DNA of 64,000 bases from UBA1014 sp964344035 (GCA_964344035.1 CAYFLK010000010.1:15805-79804); one strand, 5' to 3'. Counted from the stretch's first letter, positions 1-10,283 are shown. Notes: generated by a model from the letters alone, not told the origin. Made by a program: numbers and translations.

Positions 1-10
1 CAGAAAATGG

Positions 11-895
11 ATGAACCAGATGAATGAAATCTCATCTCCCTCCCGGGAGATTAAAATCCCCATTTCATCTCTCACCCTGGCAGCAAAATGCTGGGGTCCG
101 GAAAATGGTGTCCCAGTATTGGCGTTGCATGGCTGGCTTGACAATGCTGCGTCCTTTGATCATTTGGCTCCTTTACTTCCTGGAATGCGCCTGGTTTCAA
201 TTGATTTGGCGGGCCACGGACTTTCCGGTCACCGTCCGGAAGGGACCAGTTACCACTTCATCGACATGGTCGCAGACGTTGCCGAAGCACTTGAAAATCT
301 GGGATGGTCTAAATTTTACCTGCTCGGCCATTCCATGGGAGCATCTGTCGCGGCATGCACTGCAGCTTTGATGCAAAAACGTGTGCAGGGTTTGGTTTTG
401 ATAGAGGGCCTGGGGCCTCTCACCCAATCCGCGGAGCGGGCCCCGGAGATGCTGCGGGAATCCATTCGCCAATGGCAGGGAAGAAAGGAAAAACCACCCC
501 CGGTCTACCGGACAGTGGAGGAAGCAGTCCGAACTCGACACCTCGTGGGAGGAATCATGGAATCGTCGGTTAACCGGCTGGTCGAAAGAGGACTGCGCAA
601 AACTGAAACAGGATACTGTTGGCGCAGCGACCAGCGCTTGATGCTTAGGTCCCGCATCTATCTCTGTGAAGACCAGGTGTGCGCGTTTCTGCGGGATATT
701 ACTTCTCCCGTGCTGCTGATTGAAGCCGAGCATGGCAGGGAAAACCGATGGCGTGAACTGGTACGCCGGAGACTTCCGGAAATCCCACGTCTACAAAGAC
801 GGATCCTCCCCGGGGAACATCATCTGCACCTCGACAACCCCAAACCGGTTGCCATGGAAATCCAGGCATTCATGGCGGAACACGGAGAGGAATGA
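11..895 (+). CDS. alpha/beta-fold hydrolase
   Basis: 294-residue single-domain alpha/beta hydrolase, probably cytoplasmic because no signal peptide is seen. Visible family marks are the oxyanion-hole HG motif (LALHGWLDN, about residues 37-45), the nucleophile elbow GHSMG at 106-110 (Ser108) and a C-terminal candidate catalytic histidine in GEHHLHLD (about 268-275). The length is normal for esterases, lipases and epoxide/haloalkane-type hydrolases. The substrate cannot be told from sequence. The stop overlaps the start of the next gene (ATGA), so the two are probably translationally coupled. The first ATG is used; a second ATG three codons on is equally possible. Confidence 0.85.
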   Translation: MNQMNEISSPSREIKIPISSLTLAAKCWGPENGVPVLALHGWLDNAASFDHLAPLLPGMRLVSIDLAGHGLSGHRPEGTSYHFIDMVADVAEALENLGWSKFYLLGHSMGASVAACTAALMQKRVQGLVLIEGLGPLTQSAERAPEMLRESIRQWQGRKEKPPPVYRTVEEAVRTRHLVGGIMESSVNRLVERGLRKTETGYCWRSDQRLMLRSRIYLCEDQVCAFLRDITSPVLLIEAEHGRENRWRELVRRRLPEIPRLQRRILPGEHHLHLDNPKPVAMEIQAFMAEHGEE

Positions 896-1719
896 CGTAT
901 AACTCTCCACCCCGCCTTTCTCAGGAAACCACTGCCGAAGACCCTGGAAATTCTATTCCGGAAAAACGGTTGCGGGTGTCATCTACCGGGAAACGCCTGC
1001 TGGCCCTGTTGATCGATTTTGTCCTTGCGCTGCTGCTGGTAAACACCCTCGAACAGGCAATGCGCCAGGAACACTGGGACCTGCTGATGGAAACAAACCG
1101 CTGGTCAAAAGCGGCAGGTTTTTACGGCAGCATTGGAGTGCTGCTCATGCTCCGTGACCTTTGGGGAAACAGCCCCGGCAAATTCCTGCTCGGCATGACG
1201 CTCAGGAAAGTGGACAATTTCATGGAGGCGCCTCCGTCGCGGACAAGATTGCTTCGCAACCTAATGCTGCTTCTGTTTCCCGTCGAAGGGGTCATCATCC
1301 TCCGTGATCCCTATGCCAGAAGGCTTGCGGATCGCCGCCTGGGAACAGTAGTGCTGGAACACCCAAAACCGCTCCGAATCCCGCTCAGGCTGCTGTTTGC
1401 AAACATCTTGTTCTTCGGGTTTTTCGGAACGGCTATCCTGCTGCAGGTCAGCGCGATAAAAAAAACCGCCGCATACCAGTCCGCCGAATCGGCGATTCGC
1501 GCCCACCCGGAATTAACACCGGTACTGCTTCAGCATCCTGAACTTGAAGAAGTGGAAATGAGTTTGGACCTCAGTGACCGGGCCAACCCTTCGTTGGTGA
1601 GAACCCGGGTGGGAGAAGGGGACCGTAAATTCAGTGTCACCGTTTACCTAGATTACGTGCCTGTTCCTGCGGGATGGGAGGTGGTAGAAATCCTGATCGA
1701 ACCGTGGATGGAGGATTGA
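892..1719 (+). CDS. RDD family integral membrane protein
   Basis: 275 residues. After a polar N-terminus of about 30 residues, the stretch STGKRLLALLIDFVLALLLV carries the R..D pattern and first membrane helix of the RDD domain. More hydrophobic helices follow near residues 75-90, 120-135 and 160-185. The last 90 residues are soluble and of unknown fold. RDD proteins are poorly characterised membrane proteins, sometimes linked to ion transport. The start overlaps the preceding hydrolase stop by four bases, so the two form a small operon. Function is not inferred beyond the domain. Confidence 0.75.
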   Translation: MTYNSPPRLSQETTAEDPGNSIPEKRLRVSSTGKRLLALLIDFVLALLLVNTLEQAMRQEHWDLLMETNRWSKAAGFYGSIGVLLMLRDLWGNSPGKFLLGMTLRKVDNFMEAPPSRTRLLRNLMLLLFPVEGVIILRDPYARRLADRRLGTVVLEHPKPLRIPLRLLFANILFFGFFGTAILLQVSAIKKTAAYQSAESAIRAHPELTPVLLQHPELEEVEMSLDLSDRANPSLVRTRVGEGDRKFSVTVYLDYVPVPAGWEVVEILIEPWMED

Positions 1720-1735
1720 AAGCGGGCAGGGACAA

Positions 1736-2686
1736 TCAACTTGCCTCTGCCATGGGAAAGCCGTATGGGCGAAGCCGGTTCATCATTGAGATGAAATCAG
1801 CGCTTGTTTCACACTGCATCAAAAGCGCGCGCCACTCCCTGGCGCCGCGGAAACCACTGATATAGTGAGCAAGGTATTTACGAAATTCCAACACGGCAGT
1901 TCTGTCGTTTTTCATTCCGCGCAGCAATTGATAATGATCAAGGGCAACTCCAACACGTTCGTCGAGTAAAGGGGGCGGGAAAACCCGCTGATCGCGAAAG
2001 CACCACGGGTTCCCGATCGCGGCGCGGCCGATCATGAAACCGTCGAGATTTTTCACCCGGGAAAGACCCGCGTTGTAATCACTGACGTCTCCGTTGCCCA
2101 GCAAGGGAATTTGAAGATGATTTTTCAGTTCATAAATTGGGCCCCAGTCCGCGGAGCCTTTGAACCCCTGGCTGTAGGTCCGACCATGGATGGCAATCAT
2201 GGAAACCCCCGCTGATTCAAGCCTTTTACAAAAAGGGATCAGCCCTGATGCGTCATTCCAGCCCAATCTTGTTTTCACTGACACTTCCAGTGCGCAGGCA
2301 TCGCGAATTTTCTCTATGATCCTGCAGGCTGTGTCAACATCTTTCATTAATGCGCTGCCATGCTGAGAATGGACTATTTTTTTTGAAGGACAACCCATGT
2401 TGATGTCCACACCCAGAATCCCACGGTCTTCCACCATCCGCGACGCCTCAGCAAATGTTTCCGGATGGTTGCCAAACAACTGCATGAAAAACGGGTGTTC
2501 AACGGGATCATATTCAAGACGTCTGCGCACGTGTTCGCTGCGCACCAGTCCGTCAACACTGGTGAACTCGCTGAACAGAATCACACGCGGGTTCAGTCTG
2601 CGCACAATTTGCCGATAGGCGGTATTGGTGACCCCGTCCATCGGGGCCAGGCAAACAATCGGACGTTTGACTTCAGACCACTTCAT
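1736..2686 (-). CDS. dus: tRNA-dihydrouridine synthase (Dus family)
   Basis: 316-residue TIM-barrel flavoprotein that reduces uridine to dihydrouridine in tRNA D-loops using FMN and NADPH. The N-terminal CLAPMDGVTNTAYR, the substrate-site VDINMGCPSKK with the catalytic Cys, VKTRLGW, IAIHGRT and the FMN-phosphate region LLGNGDVSD are all present in the usual order. Length is typical for bacterial Dus proteins. It resembles DusB/DusC types more than DusA, but subclass is not settled. It is transcribed towards the RDD gene (convergent) and away from the RecD-like gene (divergent), so it appears to stand alone. Confidence 0.9.
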   Translation of the reverse strand: MKWSEVKRPIVCLAPMDGVTNTAYRQIVRRLNPRVILFSEFTSVDGLVRSEHVRRRLEYDPVEHPFFMQLFGNHPETFAEASRMVEDRGILGVDINMGCPSKKIVHSQHGSALMKDVDTACRIIEKIRDACALEVSVKTRLGWNDASGLIPFCKRLESAGVSMIAIHGRTYSQGFKGSADWGPIYELKNHLQIPLLGNGDVSDYNAGLSRVKNLDGFMIGRAAIGNPWCFRDQRVFPPPLLDERVGVALDHYQLLRGMKNDRTAVLEFRKYLAHYISGFRGAREWRALLMQCETSADFISMMNRLRPYGFPMAEAS

Positions 2687-2892
2687 GAGACCATATGATT
2701 TCTATGGTGTGATTACTGCTGCCTTTCGACATTGTCCTGAATATGCGCGTGTGATGCCTGGGAATGATGGAGTCCGGATTCATGCTTGCCGATCCACGGT
2801 AAAGCCTGATTCCCGGTGACAGTTTAATCTATAATCTATGGAAATCACGGTTAATTGTCCAGAAGGCAACAACAAAACCTGATGAAAAAAAT

Positions 2893-5076
2893 ATGCTGAA
2901 TTCATCTCCTGGATGGACGCCGGACGGCACTGCCCGCACTGTCTTCGGCAGCAACCTGCTGCCCGAGCCACTGCCAGAAAGTCTTGTCCGTCTGAAACAC
3001 ATGATGGCAGAAGAGCGGCTGGAAGGCAGCCGATTCTTCCTGTCCCTGGAATTGCTGCGCATGCATAGTCCCGGACCACTTAATTTTCATAACAATCCCT
3101 GCTTGCACGCGCTGCTGTTGTTGACCCTCCTGATTCAGAAAGAGAGAGAATCCGGGAGTGTGTGTGTTTCCATCGACAGCGCGGCGGAGAAGATATCAAG
3201 AACTTTGCAGCAGCTTGGGTTCAACCCCCAAGAATCGTCTTCCCGCCTGTGCGCCTCCTGGTTCCATCCAAAGTCCGCGGAGTGGTTGATCGGCCCGCCG
3301 GGTTCCGGCTTGCCGCTTATCCTCGTTGAAAATATACACCTGATATACGCGCATAAAAACTGGATTGAGGAAGAGCGGCTCGCTTCCTTGCTCGCGCGAA
3401 GGATAAAGAGAACCGTGGAGGTCCCCGATGACAAACAAATCTTCGACGCCATGCATGAAATCCTTGAAACACACCCGGTGCGTATCAATGACCAGCCCCT
3501 GCGGATGAACCTGGAACAGTTGCAGGCAGTGCTGATGAGCGTGTATTCTCCGCTGCTGGTGATTTCAGGAGGACCTGGAACAGGTAAAACCTCGATTGCG
3601 GTTACACTACTTCGCCTGCTGAAACGTCTCGGGCTGGCGGAAAACCCGGTGCTTACAGCGCCGACAGGTAGGGCGGCGAAACGGATGGCGGAATCGATAG
3701 CCGAGGGATTGCGCACGCTACCTGATATCGTTTCACTGCCGTTCGACCGTGAACTGCAAGGCATCGCGGATAATGCTCAAACTCTACATCGCCTTCTGGG
3801 TTTCAATCCCGGATGGCGCCGTTTCAATCGACATGAGTACGCACCCCTGGAATACGATTTGCTGATCCTCGATGAAGCTTCAATGGTTGAGCAGGCTCTG
3901 ATGATTCAGTTGATGAAAGCCCTGGATTCCGGGCTTCCATATCAGCCGCCCACACCGCGCATGGTACTCTTGGGAGACGCCTGCCAGCTGCCTCCGGTCA
4001 GGGCCGGCGCACCGTTCATTGAACTGGCGGGGGGAAACACACTGCTTACAAAAGAACAGAAGAGATGGCTTTCCCGGCAACTCTCCCAGTGGGAAGACAA
4101 GGAGGAGCAGATAGCGGAACCGGAAGACCCTGGTTTCGTCACGTGTGTACACCTGCTTCAGAGTTTCCGACAAGACCTGAGGGATCCTTCAGGGAGGAAC
4201 ATCCATGATGTTGCCACCTTCATCCGGTCGATGGAGGAAGGAGATTCAAGCACGGAACTCTATGCTGATTCGCGGCAAAAACCCCGGTTGCTCCGCATAG
4301 TCCATTCTCCTGAAGAGATCACTTTTGAAAAAACAATTTTTCTTGAACAACAAAATACTCCTGTGGTTGTTAAACGTTTTGTTCGGTTTTGGGAGGCAAA
4401 AGTGCAGGACAATAAACGATTTCAGCAATTGACCGCGAGGACCTTTCCGCTGCAAAAACTGGAATGCCATTTTTCGGAATTTGAGCAAATCTTTCAACAT
4501 TTGCACCGTTTTCGCATCCTTACCTTGACCAGGGTTTTGCCGACCGGATCAGACGCAATCAATAAATACATGAGGCAGTTTTCAAAACAGGATGGATTTT
4601 CCGAGATGAATTATACACCGGGAACACCGGTGATGGCCGTGCGCAATAAATACGACCTGAATCTCTTCAATGGCGATCAGGGAGTGATGCTGCGGTTTCA
4701 TGATCAGAGAACCGGTAAAACGGAAGTGAAAGCGCTTTTTCCTGTTGAAGGGGGATTCCAGACCTTTTATGATCATCAGTTGAACGATCTTCAAGTCGCG
4801 TATGCGATCACTGTCCACAAAAGTCAGGGTTCTGAATTCGAACATATTGCATTGGTTCTTCCCCGGATGATTGGTCAGGATTCACATATCACAAATGGCA
4901 CAAGGTTCCAAGTATTGCTCAACCGGGAAATTATTTACACTGCCATCACCCGTGCCAGAAAATCTGTCTTGATCGCCGGGAACCGACAGATCTTGGACAA
5001 AGCCTTGCAAAATCGCATCAGCCAAACCTCTGGATTGTCGTCTTTGATCATTAACTATCCCTTTGCTTCTGATTGA
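2893..5076 (+). CDS. recD: RecD-like superfamily 1 helicase (exonuclease V alpha subunit type)
   Basis: 727 residues. Walker A is GGPGTGKTS (226-234), motif Ia TAPTGRAAKRM follows, and Walker B is LLILDEASM (323-331). Late helicase motifs are VAYAITVHKSQGSEF and EIIYTAITRARKS near the C-terminus. The roughly 200-residue N-terminal domain lacks visible HhH repeats, which fits RecD of RecBCD better than RecD2. RecD is the 5'-3' motor of RecBCD in double-strand break repair. It is longer than the E. coli subunit, with extra sequence around residues 380-480. No recB or recC gene lies next to it in this window. Confidence 0.85.
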   Translation: MLNSSPGWTPDGTARTVFGSNLLPEPLPESLVRLKHMMAEERLEGSRFFLSLELLRMHSPGPLNFHNNPCLHALLLLTLLIQKERESGSVCVSIDSAAEKISRTLQQLGFNPQESSSRLCASWFHPKSAEWLIGPPGSGLPLILVENIHLIYAHKNWIEEERLASLLARRIKRTVEVPDDKQIFDAMHEILETHPVRINDQPLRMNLEQLQAVLMSVYSPLLVISGGPGTGKTSIAVTLLRLLKRLGLAENPVLTAPTGRAAKRMAESIAEGLRTLPDIVSLPFDRELQGIADNAQTLHRLLGFNPGWRRFNRHEYAPLEYDLLILDEASMVEQALMIQLMKALDSGLPYQPPTPRMVLLGDACQLPPVRAGAPFIELAGGNTLLTKEQKRWLSRQLSQWEDKEEQIAEPEDPGFVTCVHLLQSFRQDLRDPSGRNIHDVATFIRSMEEGDSSTELYADSRQKPRLLRIVHSPEEITFEKTIFLEQQNTPVVVKRFVRFWEAKVQDNKRFQQLTARTFPLQKLECHFSEFEQIFQHLHRFRILTLTRVLPTGSDAINKYMRQFSKQDGFSEMNYTPGTPVMAVRNKYDLNLFNGDQGVMLRFHDQRTGKTEVKALFPVEGGFQTFYDHQLNDLQVAYAITVHKSQGSEFEHIALVLPRMIGQDSHITNGTRFQVLLNREIIYTAITRARKSVLIAGNRQILDKALQNRISQTSGLSSLIINYPFASD

Positions 5077-5112
5077 TCACAGTCTAATTTCACTTCCCAG
5101 GCGTCAAACCCC

Positions 5113-6433
5113 TTGCCTACCGTGCGTGTTTTTTCATTTTTCTGCATTTTGATCCTCCTTTCTTCAGGGATCCGAGGCGAAGATGCAGGTCCATTGTTCC
5201 AGGGAGCGGAACTGGCAAACGTGGAGAAACTGCGTCAATTGCTGAAAAACACCGCAAATATCAATATACCGGATTCATCAGGAAGGACCCCCCTGATCCA
5301 TGCGGTCCAGCACGGCAACCTGGAATACTCCCGGCTGCTAATCGAGGCTTCCGCCGATTTGGAGGTTGTTGACTCCATCGGAATGACCGCGCTGACACTG
5401 GCCATACGAAACGGGGACACCGACATTGTCGTACTGCTTTTGAAAAACGGCGCAGACGTAGAAGCGGCGATGGAGGACGGATCGACTCCGCTGATTTACA
5501 GTGCGCTGGAAGGACAGATCGCGGTGGTGAGGCAGTTGCTGACCCTTGGCGCCGCAGTTGACGCGCGGACGAGAACCGGAGAAACAGCGTTGATTGTTNN
5601 NNNNNNNNCTCGGGATCGTCCGGCTTCTGCTCGATGCCGGGGCGGATATTGAGATTGAAAACCAGGAAGGCTTCACACCCGTCCTTGCAGCCGCAAGCAA
5701 CGGCAACATTGAAATCGTCAATTTCCTTACCACGCGCGGGGCCAAAGCAGAGACACTCCCGATGAGCAACCGGGATACATTTACCAGCGATATCTGGAGC
5801 AACAGCAATCAGGAAACACCACTCCTTGAGGATGATTCCAATCAGTTTGTTTCCGCGCCGCTTTATGAACTTATCAGCGCCTCCATTGAAGGCCGTTTGA
5901 GCATCGTCAATCAACTGCTTGCGCAGGGGGTTCAAGTGAACCAGCGTGACGAAGCCGGACGGGGAGCGCTGATGGAAGCCAGCTCTTTCGGACGTTACGG
6001 TGTGGTAGTCCGCCTCATCGATGCGGGCGCAGACATCAACGCGCGGGACAACCAGGGCATTACCGCGTTGATGCTGGCAACTTTGGAGGGTCGGGAAAGG
6101 GTGGTGAAACTGCTGGTGGGAAACGGCGCCGACGTCAACGCCAGTGATGGTGAAGGAGTAACGGCGCTGATGCTAGCGGGCAATGAAGGACGCACCGAAA
6201 TCGCGCGGTTCCTGATTGAAAACAATGCAGATGTAAACCGCCAGAGCAACAGTGGCGCCACCGCGCTGATGGAGGCCGCCATCGAGGGCCGCACCGACAC
6301 GGTGAAACTGCTTTTGGAACATGGGGCGGACATCGGTGTTACCGACGAATTCGGCCGCACAGCCCTGCTCGGCGCCCGCCAGGAAGGACACGTGGACATT
6401 GTCCAATTGCTTGAAAAGGCAAAAAACAGATGA
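5113..6433 (+). CDS. secreted ankyrin-repeat protein, interrupted by an assembly gap
   Basis: Two open frames (5113-5598 and 5609-6433) join across a run of 10 N and together encode about 12 ankyrin repeats with the G-x-TAL-x-x-A...LL-x-x-GAD pattern. A hydrophobic N-terminus (VFSFFCILILLSSGIRG) looks like a signal peptide, so the protein is probably periplasmic. Translation appears to start at TTG 5113; a GTG at 5122 is an alternative. A non-repeat linker sits near 5750-5850. The frame change is produced by the arbitrary gap length, not by a true frameshift. Ankyrin repeats mediate protein binding; no partner is suggested by context. Confidence 0.8.
5599..5608. other. assembly gap (10 N)
   Basis: Ten unknown bases inside an ankyrin repeat. 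The flanking codons are in phase only if the true gap is a multiple of three. Comparison with the neighbouring repeats predicts six missing residues, about 18 bases. Confidence 0.95.
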
Positions 6434-6540
6434 ATTGCATGTTATGAAAATGGGTTGATAAACACGGCTGTATCGTTCATTCAACCTGAATTCCTTTCGC
6501 AAACTCCTACTCTGACTACCCGAAGATAGAAGAAAGTGAA

Positions 6541-7782
6541 ATGACGTTGTTAAATCTCACTCCGAGTTCTAAGGGATATTACGGTTCCTTTGGAGGCAAG
6601 TTTATCCCTGAAATACTCACCACTTCCTTCGATCAGTTGATCGAATCATTTGAGGCGGCGAAATCCGACACGGAATTCTGGGAGGAATATATCCGGGTCA
6701 TGCAAAGCTATTCGTGCCGTCCTACACCCCTGACAGAGTTGGGGAACTTGTCGGCCTCCCTGGGAGGGCGCTTCCGGATTTTCTGCAAACGTGAAGACCT
6801 CAACCATACCGGGGCGCACAAGGCAAACAATGTCATCGGACAGGGTCTGCTGGTTAAACGCATGGGCAAGCAGAGGGTCATCGCCGAAACCGGGGCGGGA
6901 CAGCATGGAGTGGCGACCGCGACCATGGCGGCAAGATTCGGGTTGGAATGCACCATCTACATGGGAAACCTGGACATCGAACGCCAACGCCCGAACGTGT
7001 TCTGGATGGAGCAGCTGGGTGCGGAAGTGATCCCGGTTACGGAAGGGACCGCCACTCTCAAGGACGCAATCAATGCCGCAATGCGTGACTGGGCGGAAAG
7101 CATGGAGACCACCCATTACGTACTCGGCACTACATGCGGACCCCACCCGTTTCCGGAAATGGTGGCCTATTTCCAATCCATCATCGGCAGGGAATCACGG
7201 GAACAGTTGAGGGCCCTTACGGAAAGACTCCCTGACCGCATCTATGCCTGCGTTGGAGGAGGTTCAAACGCAACAGGGATTTTCATGCCTTTCCTGGACG
7301 AGGAATCCGTTGAACTGATCGGAGTTGAAGCAGGCGGCTTCGGCATTGAAACCGGGGAACATGCAGCAAGGTTTGCGGGTGGAAGCGTCGGGATCGCCCA
7401 GGGATACAAAACGTATTTCCTCCAGGATGACGAAGGACAGATGCGGCACACCCATTCGATTGCCGCGGGTCTGGACTACATCGGGGTCAGTCCCATCCTC
7501 AGCTACCTACACGACATAGGACGCGTGCGTTTCTCCTCGGCAACCGACGAGGAGGTGATCGAAGCCACCCGCAGACTCATTCGCCTGGAAGGCATCATTC
7601 CCGCGCTGGAAAGCAGTCATGCTTTTGCCGCCGTAATCGCGGAAGCGGAACGGATTCCGAAAGGAGAAAACGTGCTGATAAACCTTTCCGGAAGAGGAGA
7701 CAAAGACATCTTCAACATCGCTGAAGCAATGGGGGATGAGAAATGGCAGCAGTTCCTGCGTGAAAAAGCTGATCTCCCTTAA
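6541..7782 (+). CDS. trpB: tryptophan synthase beta chain
   Basis: 413 residues. The PLP-dependent beta subunit condenses indole with serine to make tryptophan. The PLP-lysine motif LNHTGAHKANN (Lys94) is present, as are the glutamate/glycine-rich ETGAGQHGVATA, the phosphate-binding GGGSNATG and the C-terminal LSGRGDKD. Length and motif order match the classic TrpB1 type. A GA-rich stretch (AGAAGAAAG) precedes the ATG. trpA follows after 23 bases, giving a trpBA pair. No other trp genes lie here, so this is a split trp pathway. No clear trp leader peptide or attenuator was seen in the 107 bases upstream. Confidence 0.97.
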   Translation: MTLLNLTPSSKGYYGSFGGKFIPEILTTSFDQLIESFEAAKSDTEFWEEYIRVMQSYSCRPTPLTELGNLSASLGGRFRIFCKREDLNHTGAHKANNVIGQGLLVKRMGKQRVIAETGAGQHGVATATMAARFGLECTIYMGNLDIERQRPNVFWMEQLGAEVIPVTEGTATLKDAINAAMRDWAESMETTHYVLGTTCGPHPFPEMVAYFQSIIGRESREQLRALTERLPDRIYACVGGGSNATGIFMPFLDEESVELIGVEAGGFGIETGEHAARFAGGSVGIAQGYKTYFLQDDEGQMRHTHSIAAGLDYIGVSPILSYLHDIGRVRFSSATDEEVIEATRRLIRLEGIIPALESSHAFAAVIAEAERIPKGENVLINLSGRGDKDIFNIAEAMGDEKWQQFLREKADLP

Positions 7783-7805
7783 ATTACTACAGGCTTGTTT
7801 TGCAT

Positions 7806-8582
7806 ATGAACCTTTCCCAAATTATCCGCAATCGCCTGCGCCAAAAAAAAATCCTGCTGATGACTCACCTGGTGGTGGGTTACCCCTCAATTGAGGAAAA
7901 CTGGAGGATGCTGGAAGCAATGTCCCAAGCCGACGTCGACCTTGTTGAACTGCAAATGCCTTTCAGCGAACCTTCCGCTGACGGCCCCCTGTTCGTCAAG
8001 GCCAACCAGGAATCCCTCCGCAATGGGACCCGGTTGGAGGATTATTTTTTGATGATGAGAGAAGCCGCGGAAAAGTTCACCATTCCGTTGTTAATGATGG
8101 GTTACTGTAACACGGCATTCAGGATGGGATATCCAAAATTTACCCGGCGGGTCTCAAAAAACGGCGGGAGCGGATTTATAATTCCAGACCTTCCCATCGA
8201 GGAATTCGGGGATCTGTTTGCACTGAGCAGGAAAAATGGAATCCACCCGATCCTGCTTTGTACTCCCACCAACACCGATGAACGCTTGCGGGAAATCTGT
8301 CTGCATGCAAGCGGATTCGTATACTGTGTAGCCCGCAAGGGAGTTACCGGACAAACCACCCGGCTTGGTGCGGAGGTAGAAAGTTTCCTCTCACGATGCC
8401 GCAAGTATACCGATTTGCCCCTGGCGCTAGGGTTCGGTTTGTCCCAACCGGAAGACATGCGGCTGCTGCCGGGCAGTGCGGAAATAGCGATTGTCGGCTC
8501 CGCGTTATTGAGAACCTGGGAATCCGGAGGAATTGCTGCTTACCGTGACCAACTAGTCTCACTTGCTGAAGCAAGAGACTAA
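7806..8582 (+). CDS. trpA: tryptophan synthase alpha chain
   Basis: About 258 residues. The TIM-barrel subunit cleaves indole-3-glycerol phosphate and passes indole to TrpB. Catalytic residues lie in VELQMPFSEPSADGP (Glu of VELQ and Asp of ADGP). GYPSIEEN, GYCNTAF, FIIPDLPIEE and the phosphate-binding GFGLSQPED/IVGSALL motifs are recognisable. ATG 7806 is preferred; a TTG two codons upstream is also in frame. It follows trpB with a short spacer and is the last gene of the pair. The region before the convergent MFS gene contains no obvious U-tailed terminator. Confidence 0.95.
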   Translation: MNLSQIIRNRLRQKKILLMTHLVVGYPSIEENWRMLEAMSQADVDLVELQMPFSEPSADGPLFVKANQESLRNGTRLEDYFLMMREAAEKFTIPLLMMGYCNTAFRMGYPKFTRRVSKNGGSGFIIPDLPIEEFGDLFALSRKNGIHPILLCTPTNTDERLREICLHASGFVYCVARKGVTGQTTRLGAEVESFLSRCRKYTDLPLALGFGLSQPEDMRLLPGSAEIAIVGSALLRTWESGGIAAYRDQLVSLAEARD

Positions 8583-8722
8583 ACAAAGATATTGTATCCG
8601 CTGCAGCCGGCAGCAGCAGAATCAATGAACGGCCTGGTATTCTGCTTCTTGACGCCCCTTTTCTTCATCGACAAAATAGAACAGGATGACCCCGAAGAGT
8701 AAGAGGATTACGATGTAGTGGT

Positions 8723-10000
8723 TTATTTTGCCAGATATTCACGAGCCATCCTGGCACCTTCTTCGAGATTTACTTTAAGCAAGAAAAAACCTCCTAACAC
8801 AAAAAGCACCAAAATTGAGAGAATTCCATAACGGATGTTCCCGGTAAGCAAGGTGATACTGCCCATCATAGCCGGTCCGAGGACTGCGGCAAATTTGCCC
8901 AGCATATTGTAAAAACCAAAAAACTCCGCGGCTTTTTCTTTCGGAATAATGCGTGTGTAGAGACTGCGGCTGAGTGCTTGGATGCCGCCCTGAAATAAAC
9001 CTACTAAAGCCGCAAGTGTATAAAAATGCCAGACTTGCGACATGAAATAGCCTAAAACCGTGATGATGCTGTAACCGATAATGGCAACCATGACGGCCTG
9101 CTTGACACCAATTTTTTCTGCAAACAATCCGAATAAAAGAGCGCACGGAAAAGCAATAAATTGCACCATCAAAAGCGCGGTAATCAATGCGCTGTCGGGA
9201 AATTTAAGGGTTGCACCGTAATCGACCGCCATTCTGACAATCGTGTCCACGCCGTCAATATACAACCAGTAGGCCAGCAAAAACATCCCCACTACTTTTA
9301 AATGTCGAATGTCTTTGAGCGTATCCGTTAATTGCTTCCAGCCTAAACCGATGGCTGCCCCGATTCCTACCGTTTCATAAATTTCCGCCTCTTTGACCCA
9401 CAGCATTGTAGGAATAGAAAAAACCGCCCACCAAACGGCAACAGTTACAAATGATAAACGGATGGCCGTTGCGCCGTCCGGAATACCGAATATTTGCGGT
9501 TGTAAATACATCACCACATTGATGAGAAAAAGAATGCCTCCGCCGACATAACCCAGCGCAAAACCGAGAGATGAAACATGGTCAACTTTCTCCTCGGATG
9601 CAATTCCGGGTAAAAGTGAGTCGTAAAATATATTACCTCCGGAAAAACCGACTGCCGCTAAAACATAAAGCAGGACCGCCATTTGCCATAATCCTTGAGC
9701 CACCATCCAAAGACCGCCGGTCATTACAATTCCCAAAAAAGCAAAAAGAAAGAGAAACTTTTTCTTCGCTGTTCCTCTGTCCGCAATAGCTCCCAGAAAC
9801 GGAGCCAGCATAGCCACAATCACTGAGGACACAGAATTTGCCATGCCTAGATAAAATGTGCTTTCCGCAGGATTGTCCGGATTCGCCCAATACGCTTTGA
9901 AAAACAACGGGAAAAAACCCGCCATCACGGTGGTTGCAAATGCCGAGTTACCCCAGTCATACAGGGCCCAGCCCCAAACTTGTTTGCTGTGCTTGAACAT
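8723..10000 (-). CDS. MFS transporter, UMF1/Atg22-like family
   Basis: About 425 residues with some 11-12 hydrophobic segments. The N-terminal WGWALYDWGNSAFATTVMAG is the hallmark of the UMF1 branch of the major facilitator superfamily (Pfam-type vacuole effluxer Atg22-like). The cytoplasmic loop AIADRGTAKKK after helix 3 fits the MFS loop motif. Substrates of bacterial members are not established. ATG 10000 is chosen; a GTG one codon upstream is in frame. Base composition is visibly more AT-rich than the trp genes beside it. Transcription is convergent with trpBA. Confidence 0.85.
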   Translation of the reverse strand: MFKHSKQVWGWALYDWGNSAFATTVMAGFFPLFFKAYWANPDNPAESTFYLGMANSVSSVIVAMLAPFLGAIADRGTAKKKFLFLFAFLGIVMTGGLWMVAQGLWQMAVLLYVLAAVGFSGGNIFYDSLLPGIASEEKVDHVSSLGFALGYVGGGILFLINVVMYLQPQIFGIPDGATAIRLSFVTVAVWWAVFSIPTMLWVKEAEIYETVGIGAAIGLGWKQLTDTLKDIRHLKVVGMFLLAYWLYIDGVDTIVRMAVDYGATLKFPDSALITALLMVQFIAFPCALLFGLFAEKIGVKQAVMVAIIGYSIITVLGYFMSQVWHFYTLAALVGLFQGGIQALSRSLYTRIIPKEKAAEFFGFYNMLGKFAAVLGPAMMGSITLLTGNIRYGILSILVLFVLGGFFLLKVNLEEGARMAREYLAK

Positions 10001-10026
10001 CACGTATCTCTGAGAAAAGGTTTGCT

Positions 10027-10218
10027 TCAGTTCAATTCTGAAGGATTTTCTGCTTTTCTGTTTTCCTTGACCCGAGTGAGGATCAGGTTTGCGATTTTGA
10101 CTGCCTCCTCATTGGTCACTTCAATGGCCATGATCTGGTGCATCCGCCCCTCAACCGATTTGATAGCAAGCATCACTCCAGTCGGACTCGTACCGACCTC
10201 AAGTTCCATTTTTGCCAT
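10027..10218 (-). CDS. small conserved-looking hypothetical protein
   Basis: 63 residues, no signal peptide and no membrane segment. The composition is that of a folded beta-alpha protein (KMELEVGTSPTGVMLAIKSVEG, then a helix ending in a charged tail) and the frame is clean. It sits 26 bases upstream of the MFS gene on the same strand and could share a transcript. I do not recognise the family. Confidence 0.45.
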   Translation of the reverse strand: MAKMELEVGTSPTGVMLAIKSVEGRMHQIMAIEVTNEEAVKIANLILTRVKENRKAENPSELN

Positions 10219-10283
10219 GAGTTTTTTTATCTACCGCAGAAAGGGTTTGGAGCTATCAGCATTATCAGCGGAACCGGAGAGTT

